Below, one piece after another: positions 33,460 through 43,012 of a stretch of 64,000 nt of DNA. The position numbers and the translations under genes were made by a program. The notes under the pieces are model-generated. The model did no database searches. It was not told the DNA's origin and was given only the letters and a program-made list of their open reading frames with translations. The DNA lies in contig NZ_JBIVFT010000011.1 of NCBI RefSeq assembly GCF_044748305.1, positions 31,580-95,579 of the forward strand, in the 5' to 3' direction. The stretch comes from Arthrobacter_E sp044748305 (GTDB lineage: Bacteria; Actinomycetota; Actinomycetes; Actinomycetales; Micrococcaceae). The stretch's first letter is position 1. Every line of letters begins with the position of its first letter.

Positions 33460-34155
33460 TCAATCAAGGGAGACGAAGACGTGGGAGGCCAGCTCGGGAG
33501 GCAGTTCGAGTGCGCCCTCGATACCCGCCACCCGCACCGCGATGTAGTCCCCCGCGCGCTCAAGCGTCACCCGGGCACCGGGGCGGATCCCACCCTCATC
33601 CAGCTGCTGCAGGAGCTCCGGATCCACCTGGGCGGGTTCCGCAAGCCTGCGCACCGTCGCGACGGAATCCTCGGAGTACTCCGCCATCGCCTGGACCAGG
33701 GTCATGAGGCCCGCAGCGAACGACTCCCCCTGCCCCCCGCCCAGCTGTTCCAGGCCGGGAATCGGATTTCCGTAGGGCGAATCGGTGGGGTGTCCCAGCA
33801 GCTGATAGATCCGGCGCTCGACCCGCTCACTCATCACATGCTCCCACCGGCAGGCCTCGTCGTGAACGAACGCCCAGTCGAGGCCGATCACATCGGAGAG
33901 GAGCCTTTCGGCCAGACGGTGCTTGCGCATCACTTCGACGGCGCGCTGCCGGCCGTGATTCGTCAGCTCCAGATGCCTGTCCCCCGTCACGACCACGAGT
34001 CCGTCGCGCTCCATGCGCCCGATCGTCTGTGACACAGTGGGGCCCGAGTGATGGAGGCGTTCGGCGATGCGCGCACGCAACGGCACGATCTTCTCCTCCT
34101 CCAGCTCGAGGATGGTACGCAGGTACATCTCCGTGGTGTCGATCAGATCAGTCAT
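33460..34155 (-). CDS. ideR: Iron-dependent repressor, DtxR/IdeR family
   Basis: A 231-residue metalloregulator. An N-terminal winged helix (residues 1-70, recognition helix around SGPTVSQTIGRMERDG) is followed by the dimerisation/metal domain and a C-terminal SH3-like domain. Metal ligands fall at the same positions as in DtxR and IdeR: M10, H79, C102, E105 and H106, with E83 and H98 of the ancillary site. It represses iron-uptake genes when Fe2+ is abundant. A matching iron box lies at 45422-45440 before a siderophore-interacting protein gene. No iron box was seen before its own start. Confidence 0.92.
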   Translation of the reverse strand: MTDLIDTTEMYLRTILELEEEKIVPLRARIAERLHHSGPTVSQTIGRMERDGLVVVTGDRHLELTNHGRQRAVEVMRKHRLAERLLSDVIGLDWAFVHDEACRWEHVMSERVERRIYQLLGHPTDSPYGNPIPGLEQLGGGQGESFAAGLMTLVQAMAEYSEDSVATVRRLAEPAQVDPELLQQLDEGGIRPGARVTLERAGDYIAVRVAGIEGALELPPELASHVFVSLD

Positions 34156-34387
34156 CCCGTCCTACCTCACTCGCGTGTGCGCGCCATGGCGTATGCGTCC
34201 AGACAAGCTTAGAACGCGCCGCTCAGTCTATCCTATTTTGACTTCATCCAAATAACCTGCCAGTAGATGACGGGACGCCTCGTCACGGCTTGGGCGCGAA
34301 GCCGCCCCCTGCGGCAAAATGGGGTCAGGGCGAGGGCGCCACACCGGGAGACCCAGCCTCAGCCGAACACCAGAACTGGAGCAATCT

Positions 34388-35521
34388 GTGAGCGATCAGG
34401 CACGCATCACCATCCCCGAAAACCTCCTGCCCAAGGACGGCCGCTTCGGAGCCGGACCTTCCAAGGTCCGTGCCGAACAGCTGGCCGCCCTGCAGGAGGC
34501 CGGCGCCACCCTGCTGGGCACCTCCCATCGCCAGGCACCCGTGAAGAACCTGGTCGGCTCCATCCGGTCCGGGCTCAAGTCCTTCTTCAACGCCCCGGAC
34601 GACTACGAGGTCATCCTCGGCGTCGGCGGCTCCACCGCATTCTGGGACATCGCGGCCTTCGGTCTCGTGGAGAAGAAGGCACAGCACCTCTCCTTCGGTG
34701 AGTTCGGGTCCAAGTTCGCGGCCGCCACCGACAAGGCACCGTTCCTCGACGCCAGTTCCATCGTCAAGGCGGAGCCGGGAACCCGTCCGGAGCCCATCGC
34801 CGAGGCCGGAGTCGATGTGTACGCCTGGCCGCAGAACGAGACGTCCACCGGCGTGGCCGCCCCGGTGCGCCGCGTCGAAGGCGCCGACGAAGGTGCCCTC
34901 GTCGTCGTCGACGCCACCTCGGCCGCCGGCGGCCTGAACGTCGATGTGAGCGAGGCCGACGTCTACTACTTCGCTCCTCAGAAGAACTTCGCGTCCGACG
35001 GCGGCCTGTGGCTCGCGCTCTTCTCCCCCGCGGCGCTGGAACGCGCGGAACGTATCGCAGCAAGCGGGCGCTGGGTGCCCGATTTCCTGAACCTCAAGAC
35101 GGCGATCGACAACTCGCTCCTGAACCAGACCTACAACACGCCGTCGCTGTCCACACTGGTGACCCTCAACGCGCAGCTGGAGTGGCTGAATGCACAGGGC
35201 GGGCTGGAGTTCGCGGCGGCCCGCACCGCCGACTCGGCTTCCCGCGTCTACTCCTGGGCGGAAGCCAGCGACTACGCCACGCCCTACGTGACGCGTCCTG
35301 AGGACCGTTCCAATGTGATCGCCACCATCGACTTCGACGATTCGGTGGACGCGGCAGAGGTGGCCAAGATCCTGCGGGCCAACGGCATCGTGGACACGGA
35401 ACCGTACCGCAAGCTGGGCCGCAATCAGTTGCGCATCGCGACATTCGTGGCCATCGACCCCGAGGACATCAGCACCCTCACCGCCGCCATCGACTACATC
35501 GTGGGCGAACTGCGCAAGTGA
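34388..35521 (+). CDS. serC: Phosphoserine aminotransferase
   Basis: A 377-residue PLP enzyme converting 3-phosphohydroxypyruvate and glutamate to phosphoserine and 2-oxoglutarate. The N-terminus ENLLPKDGRFGAGPSKVR and the cofactor lysine in YFAPQKNFASDGG identify the actinobacterial SerC type. The GTG at 34388 is preferred over an upstream frame because the conserved protein begins there and a TGGAGC box precedes it. It is monocistronic, divergent from ideR and followed by a strong terminator. It ties into the glycine/serine genes at 49-64 kb only through metabolism. Confidence 0.9.
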   Translation: MSDQARITIPENLLPKDGRFGAGPSKVRAEQLAALQEAGATLLGTSHRQAPVKNLVGSIRSGLKSFFNAPDDYEVILGVGGSTAFWDIAAFGLVEKKAQHLSFGEFGSKFAAATDKAPFLDASSIVKAEPGTRPEPIAEAGVDVYAWPQNETSTGVAAPVRRVEGADEGALVVVDATSAAGGLNVDVSEADVYYFAPQKNFASDGGLWLALFSPAALERAERIAASGRWVPDFLNLKTAIDNSLLNQTYNTPSLSTLVTLNAQLEWLNAQGGLEFAAARTADSASRVYSWAEASDYATPYVTRPEDRSNVIATIDFDDSVDAAEVAKILRANGIVDTEPYRKLGRNQLRIATFVAIDPEDISTLTAAIDYIVGELRK

Positions 35522-35525
35522 GCAG

Positions 35526-35566
35526 AACGCCAGTGGGCCCGGAATTCTCCGGGCCCACTGGCGTTT
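35526..35566. terminator. Terminator between serC and the DUF3027 gene
   Basis: An 18-bp perfect stem (35526-35543 against 35548-35565) with the loop ATTC, followed by TTTAAG on the plus strand, sits five bases after the serC stop and 34 bp from the convergent DUF3027 stop. Confidence 0.85.
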
Positions 35567-35599
35567 AAGCGTCGAGCTATAAAGCTTGTTCGAGTTAAA

Positions 35600-36118
35600 T
35601 CAAGACTCGTCCAGTTCTGACGTCGCATCCTCGTCATCGCTGCTCGCCGATTCGTCCGCTTCAACGGCCTCCTTCGGCTCTTCACCCTCGGCGGACGCTT
35701 CCGCTTCCGGGACGGCGTCCCCCGACTCCTCGTCCTGCGACGCGGTGATGTCCTCCGGCCGGACACGGTCGGACCAGGGAACCCACGGCGGCGCCAGGAC
35801 GGAATCCTCACTGGGCAACAGGCCGACCTCGCTGACCGTGACGGTCTTGGACCGGGAGTTCCTGGTCAGGACGGCAAACCACTGCCAGCCGGTGTATCCG
35901 GTCAGGCGGGACTCGAAGAGGTGCGTGACGACGCGGTCCTCTTCCCTCTTGGCCGAAAGGTGCCCGCCGATGGTGTCTGCGGAGGTGACGGCCTCCAGTT
36001 CCCTGCGGGCCACGTCCACCGCTTCAGCGAGGACCGCATCAGGCTTGCCGGTTTTCCATTGCGGAACTCCGGGACGGGGCGCCGGTGGCCGCTCCACTGT
36101 CCGACGTTCGACGGTCAT
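35600..36118 (-). CDS. DUF3027 domain protein
   Basis: A 172-residue actinobacterial protein of unknown function. Diagnostic blocks are LTGYTGWQWFAVLTR, SKTVTVSEVGLLPSEDSVL and PPWVPWSDRVRPEDI. The last 40 residues form a highly acidic tail (Glu/Asp/Ser). It lies three bases downstream of the cold-shock protein gene on the same strand, so the two form a probable operon. This pairing is common in actinobacteria. Confidence 0.82.
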   Translation of the reverse strand: MTVERRTVERPPAPRPGVPQWKTGKPDAVLAEAVDVARRELEAVTSADTIGGHLSAKREEDRVVTHLFESRLTGYTGWQWFAVLTRNSRSKTVTVSEVGLLPSEDSVLAPPWVPWSDRVRPEDITASQDEESGDAVPEAEASAEGEEPKEAVEADESASSDDEDATSELDES

Positions 36119-36121
36119 GGC

Positions 36122-36505
36122 TCAGGCGTCCAGCTGATCTGCGACCTGACGCAGGGCTGCGGCGATGGCCGCGCCCTTCTTGCCGTCCGGGTACTTGCCG
36201 GACGACAAGGTGCCGGAAAGGTTGTCGAGCACTGTGGAGAGATCTTGCACCATCGGGGCCAGCTCCTTAGGGGATGTGCGCTTGGCTTTGGAGATCGAAG
36301 GGACCTTGTCCAGCAAGCGGATGCCCATCGCCTGAGCACCGCGGCGTCCCTCCGCAATGCCGAACTCGATCCGAGCCCCCTTGCGGAGTTCCGTCTGGCC
36401 GGCAGGCAGCGCCGAAGCCGGCAGGTAGTATTCCTTGCCGTCTTCGGACGCTGCAAAGCCGAAGCCTTTGTCCTTGTCGTACCACTTCACGCTGCCGGTA
36501 GGCAC
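36122..36505 (-). CDS. Cold-shock domain protein with C-terminal extension
   Basis: A 127-residue protein from the GTG at 36505, behind AGAGGTAA. Residues 1-65 form a cold-shock domain: TGSVKWYDKDKGFGFAAS (RNP1 KGFGFA) and DGKEYYLPASAL in place of the usual VFVH RNP2. The remaining 60 residues are a helical extension absent from classical 70-residue CspA. It probably binds single-stranded RNA or DNA. It is co-transcribed with the DUF3027 gene (three-base gap). Confidence 0.85.
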   Translation of the reverse strand: MPTGSVKWYDKDKGFGFAASEDGKEYYLPASALPAGQTELRKGARIEFGIAEGRRGAQAMGIRLLDKVPSISKAKRTSPKELAPMVQDLSTVLDNLSGTLSSGKYPDGKKGAAIAAALRQVADQLDA

Positions 36506-36661
36506 TTCTTTACCTCTGTCTGTTCTGCTTGCTCTCTGGTCAGTGTCCTCCGGACGCATGGTCCGGGACAAGCTGACTCGCGATCTGCTGATCCACACCA
36601 TTTTACCCGCGTCCGAGGCAGAGCCCGCTATCGGACGTGCATGAAGTCTTTTCATTCGATA

Positions 36662-36689
36662 CAGGAATCTTCCAGGAATCTTTCAGGAG
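36662..36689 (+). promoter_or_regulatory. Three direct repeats at 11-bp spacing, probable PhoP/OmpR-type site
   Basis: CAGGAATCTT at 36662, CAGGAATCTT at 36673 and a partial CAGGAG at 36684 repeat with an 11-bp period, one helical turn, just upstream of the response-regulator ribosome binding site. OmpR-family regulators of the PhoP type bind such direct repeats, so autoregulation is likely. Confidence 0.55.
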
Positions 36690-36708
36690 CGGAGAGGAGG
36701 ATGTCCCC

Positions 36709-37419
36709 ATGAAGACCGAAACGCCTGAAGCAAAACTCCTGGTCGTCGATGACGAGCCCAACATCCGGGAACTGCTCTCCACATCGCTGCGCTTCGCAGG
36801 GTTCGAGGTGGTGGCCGCGGGGAACGGCCGAGAGGCCCTGGCCAAGGCCGAGACGGAGTCCCCGGACCTCATCGTCCTCGACGTCATGCTCCCCGATATG
36901 GACGGTTTCAACGTCACGCGGAAACTCCGCGCGGCCGGCCGGCACATCCCCGTGCTGTTCCTGACGGCCAAGGACGACACCGAGGACAAGGTCACCGGGC
37001 TCACCGTCGGAGGTGACGACTACGTCACCAAGCCTTTCAGCCTCGACGAGGTCGTGGCCCGGGTCCGTGCCGTGCTGCGCCGCACCCAGCCGCTCCTGGA
37101 GGACGAAGCGGTGATCCGGGTGGATGATCTGGAACTCGATGACGATGCGCATGAGGTCCGGCGCGGCGGAACCATCATCGACCTCTCCCCCACGGAGTTC
37201 AAGCTCCTGCGGTATCTGATGCTCAACCCCAACCGTGTCCTCTCCAAGGCTCAGATCCTGGATCATGTCTGGGAGTACGACTTCAACGGCGACGCTTCGA
37301 TCGTGGAGTCCTACATCTCCTATCTGCGGAGGAAGATCGACATCGTGCCCGACGCCCCCACGCTCATTCAGACCAAGCGTGGCGTGGGCTACGTGCTCCG
37401 GACCGCCGAGAAGCGCTGA
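36709..37419 (+). CDS. OmpR/PhoP-family response regulator
   Basis: A 236-residue regulator. The receiver domain has acidic residues in LLVVDDEPNIREL, the phospho-acceptor Asp in LIVLDVMLPDMDGF (about residue 57), and GGDDYVTKPFSLDEVVARVR around the conserved Lys. The C-terminal winged helix includes LSPTEFKLLRYLMLNPNRVL and ESYISYLRRKID with the GVGYVLR ending. It resembles mycobacterial PhoP/TrcR-type regulators. The start is the ATG at 36709, eight bases after AGGAGG. The sensor kinase gene starts one base after its stop. Direct repeats upstream suggest autoregulation. Confidence 0.9.
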   Translation: MKTETPEAKLLVVDDEPNIRELLSTSLRFAGFEVVAAGNGREALAKAETESPDLIVLDVMLPDMDGFNVTRKLRAAGRHIPVLFLTAKDDTEDKVTGLTVGGDDYVTKPFSLDEVVARVRAVLRRTQPLLEDEAVIRVDDLELDDDAHEVRRGGTIIDLSPTEFKLLRYLMLNPNRVLSKAQILDHVWEYDFNGDASIVESYISYLRRKIDIVPDAPTLIQTKRGVGYVLRTAEKR

Positions 37420-37420
37420 A

Positions 37421-38854
37421 TTGTTCCGCCGCTGGAAGTCCGCCTCACTGCGGGCGCAGCTGATCGCCACCATCATGGGGCTGCTGCTGGTGGCCCTCGC
37501 CACCACGGGCGCCGGGGCCATGGCATTGCTGCACAGCTATCTGCAATCTCAGATCGACGACCGCCTCAGCGTCGCCGCGACGAGCATGCAGAAGTACGGC
37601 GGATACTCCCAGCTCACCGGCGGGCTGAACAACCTTCCCACCGATTACGCCGTCGTCGTGCTCCGCCCCGGCGCGCCCGTGTACCGGACCGGCGCGAATC
37701 AGTCCGGCTACCCCGCCATCGATCAGATGACTCCGGCACAGGCGAGTGCCCTGGGCCGACTGCCCTTCGATGCCCAGGGCACTGCCGGTCATGACTGGCG
37801 GGCCGTGGCCGTCCCCTTCACGGATCAGAGCGGACACGGCTACGTGGTGGTCGTCGGACTGCCGCTCGCCCCTGTCGACGAGATCATGGAACACGCCATC
37901 CTCGTGGTGGTGGGCGTCGGTCTACTCACCCTGATCCTGGCCTTCTTCCTGGCGACGTGGACGGTGACCAGATCGTTCCGCCCGCTCGCCCGGGTCGAAC
38001 GGACCGCGGCCGCGATCGCTTCCGGGGATCTTTCACAGCGTGTGGAAGTCGAAACACCCCAAACCGAGGTCGGCCGCCTGGGCACGTCGCTCAACACCAT
38101 GCTCGCCAACATCGAAACCGCCTTCGCAGCTCGAACCGCGTCGGAACAGCGGATGCGACGCTTCGCGGCAGACGCCTCCCACGAGCTCCGGACGCCCCTG
38201 GTCACCATCCGCGGCTTCTCCGAGCTGTACCGCCACGGCGCGCTGCGCAGCGAGGAGGAGATCGCCACGGCGATGGGGCGCATCGAGAGTGAGGCCAAGC
38301 GGATGGGTTCGATGGTGGAAGACCTGCTCATGCTAGCCAGGCTGGACGAGCAACGCCCCCAGCAGGAGAAGCCACTGGACCTCCTGCTGCTCGGAAACGA
38401 CGCCGTGGTGGACACCCGGGCCGGAGCACCCGAGCGCAGCGTCAAGCTGTGCGGCCTGGACTCCGTCCAGCCCGGCCCCGCTCCCGTTTTGGGCGACGAG
38501 GCGAAGATCCGCCAAGTAGTCGGCAATCTCCTGGGCAACGCCTTGCGTTACACGCCGGACGGCTCACCGCTGGAGGTCGCCGTAGGCGTGGAGAAGGACG
38601 CCGACGGATCCTGGTCCGTGCTGGAGGTCCGGGATCACGGCCCGGGCATCACCGAGGAGGACCAGGCCCGGATCTTCGAGCGTTTCTACCGCGCGGACAC
38701 CTCTCGTACCCGGGAAACGGGCGGAAGCGGACTCGGCCTGGCCATCGTGGCCGCCATCGTGGGAAGCCACAAGGGTTCGGTCAGGATCCTGACGACGCCG
38801 GGCGGCGGAGCCACCTTCCAGGTGCGGCTTCCGCACGCGGACGCCGAGCTCTAG
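37421..38854 (+). CDS. Two-component sensor histidine kinase
   Basis: A 477-residue membrane kinase from the TTG at 37421, one base past the regulator stop. Helix 1 (LIATIMGLLLVALATTGAGA) and helix 2 (ILVVVGVGLLTLILAFFLAT) enclose an extracytoplasmic sensor of about 130 residues, followed by a HAMP domain. The H-box is DASHELRTPLVTIRGFSELY, the N-box NLLGNALRYTPDG, G1 DHGPGI, F FERFYRAD and G2 GGSGLGLAIV, so the catalytic core is complete. It should phosphorylate the response regulator encoded upstream. The stop codon overlaps the stop of the convergent reductase gene within CTAG. Confidence 0.9.
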   Translation: MFRRWKSASLRAQLIATIMGLLLVALATTGAGAMALLHSYLQSQIDDRLSVAATSMQKYGGYSQLTGGLNNLPTDYAVVVLRPGAPVYRTGANQSGYPAIDQMTPAQASALGRLPFDAQGTAGHDWRAVAVPFTDQSGHGYVVVVGLPLAPVDEIMEHAILVVVGVGLLTLILAFFLATWTVTRSFRPLARVERTAAAIASGDLSQRVEVETPQTEVGRLGTSLNTMLANIETAFAARTASEQRMRRFAADASHELRTPLVTIRGFSELYRHGALRSEEEIATAMGRIESEAKRMGSMVEDLLMLARLDEQRPQQEKPLDLLLLGNDAVVDTRAGAPERSVKLCGLDSVQPGPAPVLGDEAKIRQVVGNLLGNALRYTPDGSPLEVAVGVEKDADGSWSVLEVRDHGPGITEEDQARIFERFYRADTSRTRETGGSGLGLAIVAAIVGSHKGSVRILTTPGGGATFQVRLPHADAEL

Positions 38855-39426
38855 ACCTCCCATGCGGAGCGATAGCTCCTGTCGCGGAGCAGCGCCGCGA
38901 GTTCTGCATGCACGGCCATCGTCTTCTCCAGACGGCTCATCCGGTCAGCCCGGAGCAGTTCCGGTCCTTCCCAGTCCCGCTCGGAGATGTAAGCACTGTA
39001 GGGGTTCAGAACGCATTTGAAGTCGTAGATCATCGATTGGCCGAGCGCGCCCGTGGCCATGTAGCTGTGAGGAAGTCCGGCGGCACAGACGAAGGTGACG
39101 ACCTTGTCGAACCACGCCGCGGACTGCCCGCCGGCCCCGGTTGCGCCGGTCGCCTCGATGAGGGACTTCACGGCCGACGACGGCGCCCAGTTGTAGACCG
39201 GGAAAGCCAGAACAACGGCGTCGGACGTCAGGACGAGCTCGTGCAGCTCGCGGAACGCATCGCTCTCGAACACGCTGGCATTGTCGAAGGGCGGGAGTTC
39301 ACGTTCCGCGAGATCGACCAGAGTGGAGTCATGGCCCGCCGCCCTCAGCAGTTCCGAGCTCATCCTGGCAAGCTCCCGGCTCCGGCTGCCCGGATCGAGA
39401 CTGCACGAGATGACCGGCAGCTTCAA
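38851..39426 (-). CDS. NAD(P)H-dependent FMN reductase-like flavoprotein
   Basis: A 191-residue flavodoxin-fold protein. The N-terminal phosphate-binding loop is SCSLDPGSRSREL, and VVLAFPVYNWAPSSAVKSLI is the family's FMN-contact segment (NADPH-dependent FMN reductase, PF03358). The TTG at 39426 is favoured because GAGGTG lies six bases upstream; a GTG three codons earlier is possible. Its TAG stop is read from the complement of the CTAG that also ends the kinase gene on the other strand. The physiological substrate is not evident. Confidence 0.8.
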   Translation of the reverse strand: MKLPVISCSLDPGSRSRELARMSSELLRAAGHDSTLVDLAERELPPFDNASVFESDAFRELHELVLTSDAVVLAFPVYNWAPSSAVKSLIEATGATGAGGQSAAWFDKVVTFVCAAGLPHSYMATGALGQSMIYDFKCVLNPYSAYISERDWEGPELLRADRMSRLEKTMAVHAELAALLRDRSYRSAWEV

Positions 39427-39642
39427 AATGTTCACCTCGCCGATACTACCGAGCGTTGATCCACCGTCAGAGCCGATGGTTCCGGGCCGGTTTGCCACCC
39501 GCGCGGCTGTACGCGCTTACGCGCCCTGTGGACAGCCCTCTGGCCGTCTTGTCCCCATGGACCTGCCGGACCGGGAACTCGCCACCGCCCGTCCCTAGTC
39601 TCAGAAGACCACGCCGGAAACGGCCCAAGGAAGGGAAGAAAC

Positions 39643-39933
39643 ATGAGCGTCATCTCCGTTGACACCGAACTCCTGATCGCGCAGTCCGGAAGCGTCAGAG
39701 CGTCCATGGAACGCATCTCCTCGGATGTGAAGGCCATGCGTCAGGGCCTTTCGGCGCTGCAGAGCACCTGGCGGGGCAGCGCCGCGAACAACTTCCAGAC
39801 CCTGATGGCGGAATGGTCCGCCACTCAAAGCCGGGTCGAGGCCTCGCTGGCAGCCATCAACACGGCCCTGACCCAGGCGGCTTCCCACTACCGCGACGTT
39901 GAGCAGCTCAACACCCAGAGGTTCACCCACTGA
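39643..39933 (+). CDS. WXG100 family protein (ESAT-6-like)
   Basis: A 96-residue, all-helical small protein with the central turn STWRGSAANNF carrying the WxG motif near residue 45, flanked by helices of about 35 residues. Such proteins are usually dimeric substrates of type VII secretion. The C-terminal YxxxD/E signal appears as HYRDVEQ. A strong GGAAGGGAAG site precedes the ATG. No EccC, EsxB partner or other ESX gene is in the window, so it is either an orphan substrate or secreted by a system encoded elsewhere. Confidence 0.82.
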   Translation: MSVISVDTELLIAQSGSVRASMERISSDVKAMRQGLSALQSTWRGSAANNFQTLMAEWSATQSRVEASLAAINTALTQAASHYRDVEQLNTQRFTH

Positions 39934-39983
39934 ACGCCCTCGTCGCCCGCAGCACAGCCGGCGTCACCGGAGGACGGTCTCAG

Positions 39984-40985
39984 CTATTCGGGAGTCCCCT
40001 GGTGAAAACGCAGCCTCCAGCCGCTCGGTGTCCGGAGCCAGAGTGAGCTGCGGAGAGTACTCCGGCCTGCGGAACGCCTCGTGCGGTACTGCAGAAGAAT
40101 CGTGTCCTCCCCCAGCCGCGCTGCGGAGATCGGACGGTACTCGATATCAGCGGCATCCTCCTCGGAGAGCGCGAGCAGCATCTCGTCCCGCGTCCAGCTT
40201 CGGCCGGAGCTGCCGATCTCTTCGAAGTCGGGATGCAGGATGCGCGCCACTTCGCCCAGATCGGACCGCACCTCGGGTTCCAGGAGTCTCTGTTCCAAGG
40301 TGGTCACCACGGCGACCGGGTCGGAGGCCTCTACCGAGGGCTCCTCATCTTCCAGGCTGGAGAAGAGGTCCGGTTCCTCGAATACGCCCGGCGATGATCT
40401 CAGGGCGGAGGCCGGTGCCCCTGCGGCGGAGGTCTCGACGACAGGCTGCGTCGCCACAGAGGACTGCGGCGCGGAGGAGTGCGGACCGCTCACCTCAGGC
40501 CCCCGTGCAGGCGGGACGTCCGGGCTGAAACCGGGTCCGCTGGGGACGTCCGTGCCATGCTGGTAAGCGGTCGCCACAGCTCGGGCACGTACGTCTGCGG
40601 CTTCGTTGAGTTCGTGCCCCGCATGCCCCTTGATCCACTCGAAGGTGTAGCTGCGCCCCTTCAAGGCGGCGTCCAGGTCCTTGAGGAGATCGACGTTCAG
40701 CACGGGCTTGCCGTCGGCCTTCTTCCAGCCCTTGCGCTTCCAGCCCGGCATCCATTTGGTGAGACAGTTGATGACGTACTGACTGTCACACAGGATCTTC
40801 AGCGGCTCCTGGGGCAGATGAGCAGTACTGCGCAGGAGATCCAGGACGGCCATGAGTTCACCCTGATTATTGGTGCCATGCGGCCAGCCGCCCGCGTGCC
40901 AGGTGTCCTCATCGATGTACCAGGCCCACCCGGCGGGGCCGGGATTACCCAGGGCGGAGCCGTCTGCTGCTGCGGTGATCGTCAC
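39984..40985 (-). CDS. rnhA: Ribonuclease HI fused to a C-terminal DUF4440/NTF2-like domain
   Basis: A 333-residue protein from the GTG at 40985 (AGGATT site upstream). Residues 1-150 are a complete RNase HI with its four acidic catalytic residues: AADGSALGNPGPAG, NNQGELMAV, LCDSQYVI and GHAGHELNEAADVRARA. It would remove RNA from RNA-DNA hybrids. A Pro/Ser/Ala linker of about 70 residues leads to residues 230-333, where LHPDFEEIGSSGRSWTRDEM and WLRTPSGWRLRFHQGTPE match the DUF4440/SnoaL-like (NTF2) fold. The role of the second domain is unknown. Confidence 0.85.
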   Translation of the reverse strand: MTITAAADGSALGNPGPAGWAWYIDEDTWHAGGWPHGTNNQGELMAVLDLLRSTAHLPQEPLKILCDSQYVINCLTKWMPGWKRKGWKKADGKPVLNVDLLKDLDAALKGRSYTFEWIKGHAGHELNEAADVRARAVATAYQHGTDVPSGPGFSPDVPPARGPEVSGPHSSAPQSSVATQPVVETSAAGAPASALRSSPGVFEEPDLFSSLEDEEPSVEASDPVAVVTTLEQRLLEPEVRSDLGEVARILHPDFEEIGSSGRSWTRDEMLLALSEEDAADIEYRPISAARLGEDTILLQYRTRRSAGRSTLRSSLWLRTPSGWRLRFHQGTPE

Positions 40986-41017
40986 CCGACAATCCTGCCA
41001 TAGGCACGGGAACCGCT

Positions 41018-41066
41018 TAAAAGCCCGATGGCGGGCCACACCTTCTCGGTGCGGCCCGCCATCGGG
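41018..41066 (-). terminator. Terminator of groL
   Basis: A 14-bp stem (41053-41066 against 41024-41037) with a smaller hairpin inside its loop ends on the minus strand in CTTTTAAG. It begins 24 bp after the groL stop codon. Confidence 0.85.
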
Positions 41067-41089
41067 GTGTCACTGTGGGACGCTTCGGA

Positions 41090-42715
<1,626 letters not shown>

Positions 42716-42885
42716 GACGGCAAAGGTCCTTTCGGGACGGTCGTTGAGGGATGAAGGGCCCTGGCTGCCCAATGCCCGCGACGGACGACACGGAGTCCCA
42801 CCGCGCTTGCGCTGGAACGCCGGGCCTCATTGAGACCGGGGTTACCTTCCCTCCGGCAGACCGCCTGCCATCCGCAAGCGGATTA

Positions 42886-42912
42886 TTAGCAGTCGGCACT
42901 CCGGAGTGCTAA
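42886..42912 (-). promoter_or_regulatory. CIRCE element (HrcA operator), gene-proximal
   Basis: TTAGCACTC on the minus strand, nine bases, then GACTGCTAA gives 17 of 18 matches to the CIRCE consensus (TTAGCACTC-N9-GAGTGCTAA). It lies about 170 bp upstream of groL. Confidence 0.8.
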
Positions 42913-42920
42913 CTCAATAA

Positions 42921-42947
42921 TTAGCACTCTCCGCATGCGAGTGCAAG
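42921..42947 (-). promoter_or_regulatory. Second CIRCE-like element upstream of groL
   Basis: On the minus strand CTTGCACTC, nine bases, then GAGTGCTAA match the CIRCE consensus at 16 of 18 positions. Its centre is 35 bp from the first element, so both could bind HrcA dimers. Confidence 0.7.
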
Positions 42948-43012
42948 ATGTTCAGGCTCCCGGCGAACACCGGAACGACCGGTTTCCGGCACAAGCCGCG
43001 CGTCCACCGGAC

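Noticed and set aside
39427..39642. Possible gene between the FMN reductase and WXG100 genes
   Set aside because: Only short frames without ribosome binding sites or similarity are present in this gap.
42904..42929. GAGTGCTAA and TTAGCACTC arms in inverted order between the two CIRCE elements
   Set aside because: This order is opposite to the CIRCE consensus and is simply the inner halves of the two real elements.
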